From the IMG/VR virus record IMGVR_UViG_3300034062_001126, positions 1 to 35,716 of that record: 35,716 nt of DNA; one strand, given 5' to 3'. Each line of letters begins with the position of its first letter. The first letter of the stretch is position 1. Positions 28,443 to 35,716 of the stretch are shown piece after piece. The notes beneath the pieces are model-generated. The model saw only the letters and a list, made by a program, of their open reading frames with translations, was not told the origin of the DNA and did no database searches. This DNA comes from a virus. The position numbers and the translations under genes are program-made.

Positions 28443-28906
28443 CACAATTAACCAAGAACTTTTCCCTGGCGGAGATGGTGAAGTCCGAGACGGCGCTACG
28501 GCATGGCATGGAGAACAACCCAGGACCGGACGAACTTAACAATCTGTTGCAGCTATGCGCCAATGTCCTCCAGCCGATCCGTGACCACTACCAAAAAGGC
28601 GTAAAGGTCAACTCGGGCTATCGCTCGCCGGACGTAAATGCTAAAGTAGGGGGATCACGGACCTCGGACCACTGCCGAGGAATGGCGGCTGACATAGAAA
28701 TCCCAGGGGTGCCAAATGCAGATCTTGCTGCTTATATTCGAGACCATCTTCAATTCACTCAACTCATTCTTGAATTTTATACTCCTGGTGTACCTGATTC
28801 TGGTTGGGTTCATGTTAGTTATGATGGCGAAGCTTTAAAAAAACAAGTGCTGACTGCTACTAAAAAAGACGGTAAAACTGTTTATTTGCCCGGATTGGTT
28901 GCCTAA
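28439..28906 (+). CDS. M15 peptidase endolysin, 155 aa
   Basis: The protein carries the M15-type zinc peptidase motif: SGYRSPDVNAKVGGSRTSDH then HCRGMAAD (H78, D85, HxxGxAxD) and WVHVSY (H125), giving the His/Asp/His zinc site; a Glu before the last His could be the base. It cuts the peptide crosslinks of peptidoglycan. Size matches single-domain M15 endolysins of Gram-negative phages; there is no signal peptide, so it needs the holin. By eye, the DNA is GC-rich to about 28718 and clearly AT-richer from there to the stop, without a frameshift, suggesting a recombination joint within the gene. Confidence 0.92.
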   Translation: MTQLTKNFSLAEMVKSETALRHGMENNPGPDELNNLLQLCANVLQPIRDHYQKGVKVNSGYRSPDVNAKVGGSRTSDHCRGMAADIEIPGVPNADLAAYIRDHLQFTQLILEFYTPGVPDSGWVHVSYDGEALKKQVLTATKKDGKTVYLPGLVA

Positions 28907-30883
28907 ATGTCTTTTATAAAACTAATCTTCAAGCCTGGTATCAACCGAGATACGACCAACTACGCCAATGAAGGTGGTTGGTATGAGTGCGACAAGATTA
29001 GGTTTTATTCTGGTTATCCACAAAAATTAGGTGGTTGGGTTAAGGCTTCGCCTAGTTCATTTTTAGGCGTTTGCAGGCAAATGTGGAACTGGATAACTTC
29101 ATACCAGGATAACTTTGTTGCTGTAGGTACCAACAAAAAAGTCTACATAGAAGTTGGGGCTAATTTCTATGACATTACGCCAATCCGTGATCCACTAGCT
29201 GCTCCAAATACCCAATACACGTTTATCACTCCAGACACAGACGACTGTGTAAGTACTACTAACGGCTCTACGATAATAAACATAACTGTTATAGACCACG
29301 GGTGTTTGGTAGGTGACTACGTAACTATTGCTGGTGTTACTGGAACTGTTGGCGGGATTCCTGACAGTGAAATAAATGCGGAGCATGAGGTTATTAATGT
29401 TGTAGATGCTAATAACTTTGAGATAGAAGTTTCCACGGCAGCTACCTCCACAGTGGCTAATGATGGCGGCTCGGCAATTAAAATTGGGTGCCAAATACAC
29501 CCCGGTCTTGCTACCGGTAATTATGGCTATGGCTGGGGTACCGGTGGTTGGGGGGATGATGATTGGGGTTTGTCTAGTAATGAACCCGTTTATTTTCCCC
29601 AGAGGGATTGGTGGTTTGACAATTTTGATAACGATTTAGTTATGAATATACGGGCGGTTTTAGCGCCTACCAGCAATGTACCTACTGGTGGTCCGATCTA
29701 CTACTGGGCCAGGGGTAGCACACTAATACCAACTACAGCGCTTGAAACAAGGGCTGTTCTTTTATCATCTTTATCTGGTGCCGCTGATGTACCAGAATCC
29801 GCAGGACAGATATTAGTATCTCAAAACGATAAACACCTATTAGCCTTTGGGGCGCATCCTTATACCGGCTCTGCTGGTGACTACGACCCACTACTTATTC
29901 GCTGGGCTAGTCAAGACGAGCCTCAATACTGGACCCCCACTGGTACTACACCAGATGGGCGAGTTAGTTCTGCTGGGTTTTTACGGGTGTCTCGCGGATC
30001 AAAAATAGTTCGCGCCATACCAACGCGCCAAGAGATTGTTGTATTTACTGACACCCATTTGTATTCATTACAGTTTTTAGCCACTACAGAAATATTCGGG
30101 CTTCAAGAGTTGTCAGATAGCATTTCTATAATGGGGCCAAGATCAGTCTCTGCGGTTAACAACGTAGTGTTTTGGATGGGTAAAGACAAGTTCTATATGT
30201 ACGACGGTAGAACTCAGGTACTTCCCTCAACCCTTCGTGAGCATGTCTTTAAAGATATTAACCTTCAGCAGTTTGAACAGGTTATTTGTGGAATTAACGA
30301 GAGCTACAATGAAGTCTGGTGGTTCTACTGTAGTGCTAACTCTAATGTTGTAGATAGCTATGTAGTTTACGGTTACTTAGAAAACGTTTGGTACTACGGT
30401 AGCCTTGAGCGTACGGCTTGGTTGGATAAAGGGTCTAACGGCAAACCAATCGCTACTTATGCCGAGCCTATTGACAATGAGTATGCTGAAACTAGCTTTT
30501 TGTACTTACATGAAACCGGGGTAGACGCTGATGGGGATGTAATGGAGTCGTATATTCAGTCTTCAGACTTTGACCTTGGAGACGGTGAAAAGTTTATGCT
30601 TACTCGGCGTATCATCCCAGATGTTAACTTTGTGTCGTCTACGGCGGAAAGCCCAGAGGTCAACATGACTGTACGGCCTAGGAATTGGCCTGGGTCTAAC
30701 TTCACTAACGACCCTTCTGATACTCAGCGGGTTATTCAGACTTCAATTAACCAGTACACCAACCAAGTGTTTGTTCGCGCCCGTGCTCGACAGATGGCTA
30801 TAAAGATTTCTTCTGACGACCTGGGGGTTTTCTGGCAGTTGGGTGCGTTGCGCCTTGACGCTAGAGAGGATGGTAAACAGTAA
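28907..30883 (+). CDS. Tail nozzle-like protein (P22 gp10-like), 658 aa
   Basis: The protein opens MSFIKLIFKPGINRDTTNYA and GGWYECDKIRFYSGYPQKLG, the F-x-PGI and KIRF-x-x-G-x-x-x-K-x-GGW pattern of podovirus nozzle/stabilisation proteins. The centre contains beta-propeller-like strands (ILVSQNDKHLLAFGAHPYTG; SKIVRAIPTRQEIVVFTDTH; VFWMGKDKFYMYDGRTQVLP), and the C-terminal half ends RQMAIKISSDDLGVFWQLGA. It would form the distal tube closing the short tail. An unusual WG-rich insert (GYGWGTGGWGDDDWGLS, about residues 206-222) echoes the repeat fibre at 21304. It starts flush with the endolysin stop. Confidence 0.75.
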   Translation: MSFIKLIFKPGINRDTTNYANEGGWYECDKIRFYSGYPQKLGGWVKASPSSFLGVCRQMWNWITSYQDNFVAVGTNKKVYIEVGANFYDITPIRDPLAAPNTQYTFITPDTDDCVSTTNGSTIINITVIDHGCLVGDYVTIAGVTGTVGGIPDSEINAEHEVINVVDANNFEIEVSTAATSTVANDGGSAIKIGCQIHPGLATGNYGYGWGTGGWGDDDWGLSSNEPVYFPQRDWWFDNFDNDLVMNIRAVLAPTSNVPTGGPIYYWARGSTLIPTTALETRAVLLSSLSGAADVPESAGQILVSQNDKHLLAFGAHPYTGSAGDYDPLLIRWASQDEPQYWTPTGTTPDGRVSSAGFLRVSRGSKIVRAIPTRQEIVVFTDTHLYSLQFLATTEIFGLQELSDSISIMGPRSVSAVNNVVFWMGKDKFYMYDGRTQVLPSTLREHVFKDINLQQFEQVICGINESYNEVWWFYCSANSNVVDSYVVYGYLENVWYYGSLERTAWLDKGSNGKPIATYAEPIDNEYAETSFLYLHETGVDADGDVMESYIQSSDFDLGDGEKFMLTRRIIPDVNFVSSTAESPEVNMTVRPRNWPGSNFTNDPSDTQRVIQTSINQYTNQVFVRARARQMAIKISSDDLGVFWQLGALRLDAREDGKQ

Positions 30884-31569
30884 TGGGGATGCTTAGATTT
30901 AGTGCCCCAGCACTACCGCTACCTCGTTCAGCCTATGAAAGGCAGTACTTTGACCAGCTTATACGCGTACTAACCCTATATTTTAATCAGCTAAACTCTA
31001 CTACGCCGATTGAGGCAGAGGCTTTTTACGGCGGGGTTTTCTATGGGGATGGTTACGGGTTAAAATTACCCCATATTGCTGCATCAGACAGCACAGATCA
31101 GGTAGCTGGCGGTAACAACACCGCTACGGTAGTTAATTTTAACACGTTGGATTCGGGATATGGCTGGACATTAAACTCGCCTGGTTCGGCTACGGCTGAC
31201 ATAGCTGGCGTGTACACCATAAGATACAGCTTACAGTACATAAATACAGCAAATGCTATTCACTATGCAGATGTATGGTTAAAACTAAACAACACAAACG
31301 TGGCTAACTCAACTACTAGATTTTTTGTCCCGGCTCGTAAAAGTGCTTCTGCGGGTGAAGAGGGGTACATTTGTGCATATTCTGAAGCCACGTTTTCTGT
31401 AGAGGTTGGGGACGAAATAGAGCTTTACTGGGCTACAGATTTGGCAGGAAACCCAACAACCCCGACTAACGGGGTGTACATGTTCCACGATGCCGCAAGC
31501 GCCAGCCCTTACAGCAGACCTGCCATACCGTCTGCAATTGGTTCAATTACTTTTGTATCTGCGAGTTAA
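30883..31569 (+). CDS. C1q/TNF-like jelly-roll virion protein, 228 aa
   Basis: After an N-terminal helix with RSAYERQYFDQLIRVLTLYF (about 16-36), a beta domain follows with AASDSTDQVAGGNNTATVVN, FNTLDSGYGWTLNSPGSATA and DIAGVYTIRYSLQYINTANA, the order of strands typical of C1q/TNF-like jelly rolls in phage fibres. It ends with SAIGSITFVSAS. The helix could trimerise or dock on the nozzle. The start overlaps the previous stop (TAATG). It probably sits at the tail tip or as a receptor-binding knob. Confidence 0.7.
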   Translation: MGMLRFSAPALPLPRSAYERQYFDQLIRVLTLYFNQLNSTTPIEAEAFYGGVFYGDGYGLKLPHIAASDSTDQVAGGNNTATVVNFNTLDSGYGWTLNSPGSATADIAGVYTIRYSLQYINTANAIHYADVWLKLNNTNVANSTTRFFVPARKSASAGEEGYICAYSEATFSVEVGDEIELYWATDLAGNPTTPTNGVYMFHDAASASPYSRPAIPSAIGSITFVSAS

Positions 31570-31571
31570 TT

Positions 31572-34500
31572 ATGGCTGAAAAAACCCCTGAAGAAATTGC
31601 TCAAGCTTATGCGTCTGGTGAACTTGGTCCTAGAGAGGCTAAGGCGTATAGAAAAGCTATGCAGCAAGACTTTTCTAGTCGTTTGTGGAACGACGTTTAT
31701 AAACCACAAATAAGCGCTGAAATTTCACCTATTTTCGCTCAACTTGAAGACATTAAAAACAGGTATGCAGAAGCTCAAGCTGGCGAGGCCGACTATGTTA
31801 ACGCCGCTGTAGAAAGAGCCAAGCAAGGGGTTTTAGCTGATTATCAGAATAGAGCGAATACTTTTCTTAACAACGCTGCTCAACTAGAAAGCATTTCTCC
31901 GCAGCAGTTTGCACTACAGATGTATGGTGCCTCTTCTATGCAAGATCTACTTGCAAAAAGCGATGGGGATCAAAATTACTTAAACATGCTTTTAAGGGAT
32001 GCTGAAAATAGTAGGCAGAATCAGATTCAAGGCGCCAAAGGTATGGCGCAGAGTGTTTTATCCGACGGTCAAACTGCGGCTGATATGTTTGTAAGAGACA
32101 ACTCTTCTGATATTGGTATGCAGGCAGCGATGCAGTATAGGGATCTTTACCTAGACCCAATTGATAAAGAAGGCAATCGTCTAAACGCCCAAGCGCTTAA
32201 AGCTCAAAACAAAGTAACCGATAAATACGAACGTGAGCACCTTAAAGATGTGCTTGGGCGTGTTGAGTATTTTGAAGCTTTTGATAAACAAAACCCCAAC
32301 GCAGATGTTACAGAGCTTAGGCAGGTCTACGCTGATCTATTTAATTACGACAAACCTTTTACTCCTTCAGATTTTGAGAATTATCGGCAGCAAGTAGATC
32401 AGGAATTTACTGCAAAAGCTAACAAAGAGGCCCAGTTTAAACAGCAATACGCGGCTGATAAAGCAGTTTTATCCCCTGAGGAAATGTATGCTAAGTACGG
32501 GGTAAAGCAGGCAAGGGGTATTGCAACGGGCATTGAGCCTACTAAATTTATACCCGATCCTGAACCTATAGCAGTCCCAAAACTACCCGTTCCAGCTACT
32601 CCTTCTCAGGCTGCGTCTTTAGTACCAAAATCTCAAGCCGATGAGGTTGCTAAATATCTAGTATCTAGGGGTGATTTTGTACTTAGCGACGTTACAGACA
32701 ACCCAATAGACTACTTAAGTAGCGCTATTCAACGCATGGGAGTTGATGACGTAGTAGCTGAACTACAAAAAAGCGGGGCTAATTTTAGTGGGTTTACTCC
32801 AAAAGTAGCGCCGTCGATTGCGACAGAATTTGCCAAAGCGGTAGTTGGCGTCCTTCCTGCTAAATCTGGTTATTTACCACCTGACCCCAATAAGACACCC
32901 CCTAGCTACAGTAGAATTATCCAAAACTTAGGTTTTGAAGAGGGTGTTAAATACTTAGCTGAACTTAACAACGCATCTGCGGATGATATTATCTCTAAGC
33001 TTACGGCTAAAAAACCAGGCATAAGATCAGAATCAGACTATGACGTGTCAGAATCAGACTATGACGTGTTTAAAGATTATGCAGATAGAAACGTCCCCGC
33101 ACTTGAAGCTTATACAAAAGCAGGGCAAGAGACGTTTGACAAAACTGTAGAAGACATTCTTGCGGGTAAATATTCTTTACCAACTGCTCCTACAGGCTTA
33201 TCGGCAGAACAAGCGGTTAAACAAATATTTAATCAAAGAAACATAAGCACTACAGAAAACGCCGGTCAATTTTCTAACTGGGTAGATATATTTAATAGAT
33301 ACGGTAACGATGTTGGTTTGGCTATGCTTAATGAGCGTCAAGCTGGCCTAGGGTTTAATCGTTTTGGTGAAGAGTTAGGACTTACTCGACCAATTACACC
33401 CTTTGAATCTTCCGGTGCTTATACAACCCCCGCCACGCCTAGTACGCCTAGTACGCCTAGTACGCCTAGTACGCCTTTTACTGGTGGCTATACCACGCCG
33501 ATTTCATATACACCCGGCCCAAGCGCGGGTACTGGTACAGGCATAGGTGCTATTGCACCTTCAACGCCAACGGCTCCTCCCGCACAGATGTCGCCGTATG
33601 CTCCTCCACCGTTGGTAAGTACACCAGAAGCTGCAAGATTAAATATAGCTGAAGCAATTTATGAGATACCTACAAGTGAACAACAAATGGTCTTGTACGG
33701 CGCTAATGAAACTAATCCAACGGAAACTACTACTACTATGAGAAAAGGTGGGCAAGTCAAACAGGTTGCCAAAGGTTTAGCTGCGTTAGGGCGTAATGGA
33801 GACACTATTCTCGCCCACATAAACCCTGAGGAAGCCGGAATACTTAAAGCTTTAGGTGGCTCTGGAACCATAAACCCCAATACTGGATTACCTGAATTTG
33901 GATGGAACCCTAAAAGAGATCTACAAAAAGCTTATAGAAAAGTAGTACCTAATGAAATTAAACCCTTCGTGCCAATGATCGTCGGTGCTTTAGGCGCGCC
34001 TTATTTAGGTGGACTTATACCCGGTCTTTCAGGTGCTGCAACTGCTAGTCTTTTAGTCGGTGCCGGTACTATGTTAGGTGGCGGCAATTTTCAACAGGGT
34101 CTAATGCAAGGTCTTGGTGCTTATAGTGCTGCAAATATAGCGCAAGGACTTGGGTATCAAGGGTTTGGTGGTGCGCCTGGGCAAACTTCAATGGGTTTTG
34201 GTGGCGGTCCTGGAGGAAGTGGTCCTGGCGGCGGTCCAGGAAGTGCTAGTCAAGTAAAATCAAACTATGGTGGCGTTGATTTATCAGCACCTGATGCGTA
34301 TGTACAACAAGATGTTCTTTCACCGGGGGATTACGCACCTAATTTATTACCACCTTCTACCGCGCCTCTTACACCTTCCTCCACAGTTCCTTCCGCAGCT
34401 GCTACACAAACAGCAGCTGCCCCCACTTCCAACAAAATACTTGGTATGTCTCCCTCAACCGCATTGATCGGCGGGACTATGCTTGCTGGGCTTTCTGAAG

Positions 34501-34964
34501 GTGAAAAAGAACGGGATATGTATGAGGAAGAAATGCGTAGGCGAAGGGAAGAGGAAGAACGTCGTAAACGTCTCGGTATGGAGTCTTTTGAACGTGGAAA
34601 CCAACCGGTAAATACTAGTACTTTATACGGCGCTGGGGGTGGTTTGGTTGCTTTAGCCCGTGGCGGTATGACTTATATGGAAGCTGGTGGTACTACGGGG
34701 CCGACAGGTGAGCCAAGAATGGTGGCTGGCACAGGGGATGGCATGAGTGATAGTGTCCCGGCTACAATAGAAGGTGTGCAGGAAGCTCGGCTTGCTAATG
34801 ATGAGTTTGTGATACCGGCTGATGTTGTCGCTGATATAGGCAACGGATCTAGTAGCGCAGGAGCAAAGAAACTTTACGACATGATGGACAGAATACGTGA
34901 GGCTCGACACGGCACTACAGAACAGCCCCCAGAAATTAAAGCTGAACAATACATGCCTGCTTAA
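31572..34964 (+). CDS. Large internal virion/ejection-type protein, 1130 aa
   Basis: A long helical N-terminal half (1-320; Ala/Gln/Glu rich, EDIKNRYAEAQAGEADYVNA) is followed by a Pro/Thr linker (about 615-690, including the TPS repeats), a basic KGGQVKQVAKGLAALGRNGD block, a hydrophobic Gly/Ala-rich stretch (about 797-860, IVGALGAPYLGGLIPGLSGA), a Gly/Pro-rich linker, then a charged coiled coil (EKERDMYEEEMRRRREEEER) and a C-terminal block with GGMTYMEAGG, VPATIEGVQEARLANDEFVI and DVVADIGNGSSSAGAKKLYD. The hydrophobic Gly/Ala stretch, large size, and placement after the nozzle suggest an ejected inner-core protein that crosses the host envelope. The function is inferred. Confidence 0.75.
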   Translation: MAEKTPEEIAQAYASGELGPREAKAYRKAMQQDFSSRLWNDVYKPQISAEISPIFAQLEDIKNRYAEAQAGEADYVNAAVERAKQGVLADYQNRANTFLNNAAQLESISPQQFALQMYGASSMQDLLAKSDGDQNYLNMLLRDAENSRQNQIQGAKGMAQSVLSDGQTAADMFVRDNSSDIGMQAAMQYRDLYLDPIDKEGNRLNAQALKAQNKVTDKYEREHLKDVLGRVEYFEAFDKQNPNADVTELRQVYADLFNYDKPFTPSDFENYRQQVDQEFTAKANKEAQFKQQYAADKAVLSPEEMYAKYGVKQARGIATGIEPTKFIPDPEPIAVPKLPVPATPSQAASLVPKSQADEVAKYLVSRGDFVLSDVTDNPIDYLSSAIQRMGVDDVVAELQKSGANFSGFTPKVAPSIATEFAKAVVGVLPAKSGYLPPDPNKTPPSYSRIIQNLGFEEGVKYLAELNNASADDIISKLTAKKPGIRSESDYDVSESDYDVFKDYADRNVPALEAYTKAGQETFDKTVEDILAGKYSLPTAPTGLSAEQAVKQIFNQRNISTTENAGQFSNWVDIFNRYGNDVGLAMLNERQAGLGFNRFGEELGLTRPITPFESSGAYTTPATPSTPSTPSTPSTPFTGGYTTPISYTPGPSAGTGTGIGAIAPSTPTAPPAQMSPYAPPPLVSTPEAARLNIAEAIYEIPTSEQQMVLYGANETNPTETTTTMRKGGQVKQVAKGLAALGRNGDTILAHINPEEAGILKALGGSGTINPNTGLPEFGWNPKRDLQKAYRKVVPNEIKPFVPMIVGALGAPYLGGLIPGLSGAATASLLVGAGTMLGGGNFQQGLMQGLGAYSAANIAQGLGYQGFGGAPGQTSMGFGGGPGGSGPGGGPGSASQVKSNYGGVDLSAPDAYVQQDVLSPGDYAPNLLPPSTAPLTPSSTVPSAAATQTAAAPTSNKILGMSPSTALIGGTMLAGLSEGEKERDMYEEEMRRRREEEERRKRLGMESFERGNQPVNTSTLYGAGGGLVALARGGMTYMEAGGTTGPTGEPRMVAGTGDGMSDSVPATIEGVQEARLANDEFVIPADVVADIGNGSSSAGAKKLYDMMDRIREARHGTTEQPPEIKAEQYMPA
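33027..33068 (+). repeat. 21-nt perfect tandem duplication (SESDYDV x2)
   Basis: Two identical 21-nt units (33027-33047 and 33048-33068) encode SESDYDV twice in the 1130-aa protein. In frame, so probably a recent slippage event. Confidence 0.95.
33435..33476 (+). repeat. 9-nt tandem repeat (TPS)n
   Basis: ACGCCTAGT occurs 4 full times plus a partial (33435-33476), coding TPSTPSTPSTPSTP in the Pro/Thr linker of the 1130-aa protein. Copies are identical, so copy number is likely to vary. Confidence 0.95.
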
Positions 34965-34974
34965 AGGATAAATT

Positions 34975-35716
34975 ATGGCTACGCAAACAACTACAGTATC
35001 CGGCGATATACCGAGTGTATTAGAACCATACTATACGGGCACTGATAAATACCCAGGTCTTTTAGAAAAAGCGCAACAAGCTATTTATGGTGGTGGTACT
35101 GGCGCTGTAGGGTATGACAAAACTTTTGGTGCCCTTGCAGAAGCTGGGTTAGCTGGAAGAGGCCAGATTGCAGGCATACAACCAGGCTCGTTTACTGATA
35201 TAGCAGGGCAACGTTTAGCTGTTATGGGGCAAGGATTGCCTTCAGCTTTCGGTACGGCTGAGGCTTTTGGTGGCGCGGCTGGTAGTGCTCTACAGGGTCT
35301 TACCAATCTACAAGCCCAAGGTGTTTCTGCTCCCGAACTTATGATGTATCAGATGGCTGCGCCAGAGACTTTTGGTTCTGAACAAGCCCAACGGTACATG
35401 GACCCTTATATGCAGGGTGTTGTTGATGTTCAGCAACGCAAGGCTAGGGAAGCTGCACAACAATCTCAGTTAGGGGCAAATCTTGCTGCGGCGCGGCAAG
35501 GCACTTATGGTGGTGCTAGGCAAGCAATACTTCAGGGTCAAAGAGAGTCTGGGCTTCGTACGCAGTTAGGCGACATTCAAGCGCAAGGGCTACAGTCTGC
35601 GTATCAAAACGCACAGCAACAGTTTGAGCGTGACCGTGCTGCACAAATGGGTGTAGGTCAACAAAATCTATCTGCCGCTCTTGGTGTACAGCAACTCGGT
35701 GCTGGGCAGAGTCTTG
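34975..35716 (+). CDS. Internal virion-like protein, cut by the window edge
   Basis: At least 247 residues, beginning MATQTTTVSGDIPSVLEPYY with AAGGAT upstream, and running off the right edge. The sequence is Gly/Ala/Gln-rich, with YIDP-like and Q-rich helices (RYMDPYMQGVVDVQQRKARE; AAQQSQLGANLAAARQGTYG; YQNAQQQFERDRAAQMGVGQ). Such Ala/Gln helices after the nozzle and a large core protein are common in ejection or internal core proteins. It forms a run with the 1130-aa gene, 10 nt away. No enzymatic domain is seen in the visible part. Confidence 0.75.
   Translation, partial: MATQTTTVSGDIPSVLEPYYTGTDKYPGLLEKAQQAIYGGGTGAVGYDKTFGALAEAGLAGRGQIAGIQPGSFTDIAGQRLAVMGQGLPSAFGTAEAFGGAAGSALQGLTNLQAQGVSAPELMMYQMAAPETFGSEQAQRYMDPYMQGVVDVQQRKAREAAQQSQLGANLAAARQGTYGGARQAILQGQRESGLRTQLGDIQAQGLQSAYQNAQQQFERDRAAQMGVGQQNLSAALGVQQLGAGQSL

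Noticed and set aside
17921-31569. Long tail genes such as tape measure, tube or sheath
   Set aside because: None of the large proteins shows a tape-measure layout next to tube genes; order fits a short tail instead.
1-35716. tRNA genes, integrase, transposase or attachment sites
   Set aside because: No tRNA T-loop signature, recombinase motif or end repeats were seen in reading; temperate lifestyle is therefore not supported by this window.

Overview
This window is a tailed-phage genome segment, or an environmental phage contig. It is most consistent with a short-tailed podovirus of the P22/phiEco32-SU10 type infecting a Gram-negative bacterium. Seen: a contiguous plus-strand late module (small terminase, large terminase, portal, GroES-like protein, scaffold, decoration protein, capsid, adaptors, fibres, lysis, nozzle-like protein, internal virion proteins), with no tape-measure, tail-tube, sheath or baseplate genes. 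Inferred: the podovirus morphology. The host cannot be read from the sequence; the early genes look like those of proteobacterial phages. Both ends cut through genes, so the genome continues on each side.

Left part, 1-4105: small genes on the minus strand, tightly packed, often with ATGA overlaps and near-perfect AGGAGG ribosome sites. They look like early or accessory genes and most have no known function. Two encode tiny membrane peptides (27 and 47 aa) and one a Cys4 zinc ribbon. Between 2454 and 3132 lies a gene-free control region. It holds a perfect-consensus leftward sigma70 promoter, a strong rightward promoter that has no obvious gene, a dyad on each promoter, and about 13 GAACA(T/A)T 8-mers in opposed orientation around an AT-rich centre. 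This looks like an origin or regulatory switch. A 29-nt two-tier palindrome occurs four times in this part of the window and nowhere else that I saw.

Middle, 4106-4671: a minus-strand promoter and a gene-free, C-run-rich stretch with imperfect direct repeats just ahead of the terminase genes, a natural place for late promoters or a packaging site.

Right part, 4672-35716: the late operon. Packaging and head genes run to the capsid gene at 12006-12914, followed by an intrinsic terminator. A candidate promoter overlaps that terminator, and a predicted H-type pseudoknot sits in the leader of the next gene. Then come virion surface proteins, a receptor-binding-like protein, a striking run of small Lys/Met/Gly-rich genes (15515-17924, plus 19096-19403), two adaptor-like proteins, and several fibre-like proteins. 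One fibre has exact 20-residue and 11-residue repeats; another is 1315 aa with six repeats of about 188 aa. The lysis cassette follows (membrane protein, 3TM-type holin, M15 endolysin), then a nozzle-like protein, a C1q-like jelly roll and two large internal virion proteins.

The genes divide the work as expected. Terminase and portal package DNA into a capsid built on the scaffold, possibly helped by the phage co-chaperonin. Adaptors and nozzle close the head and form the short tail. Fibres bind the host and the last genes may supply ejection proteins. All family calls are from recognition of the protein sequence; no database search was run.
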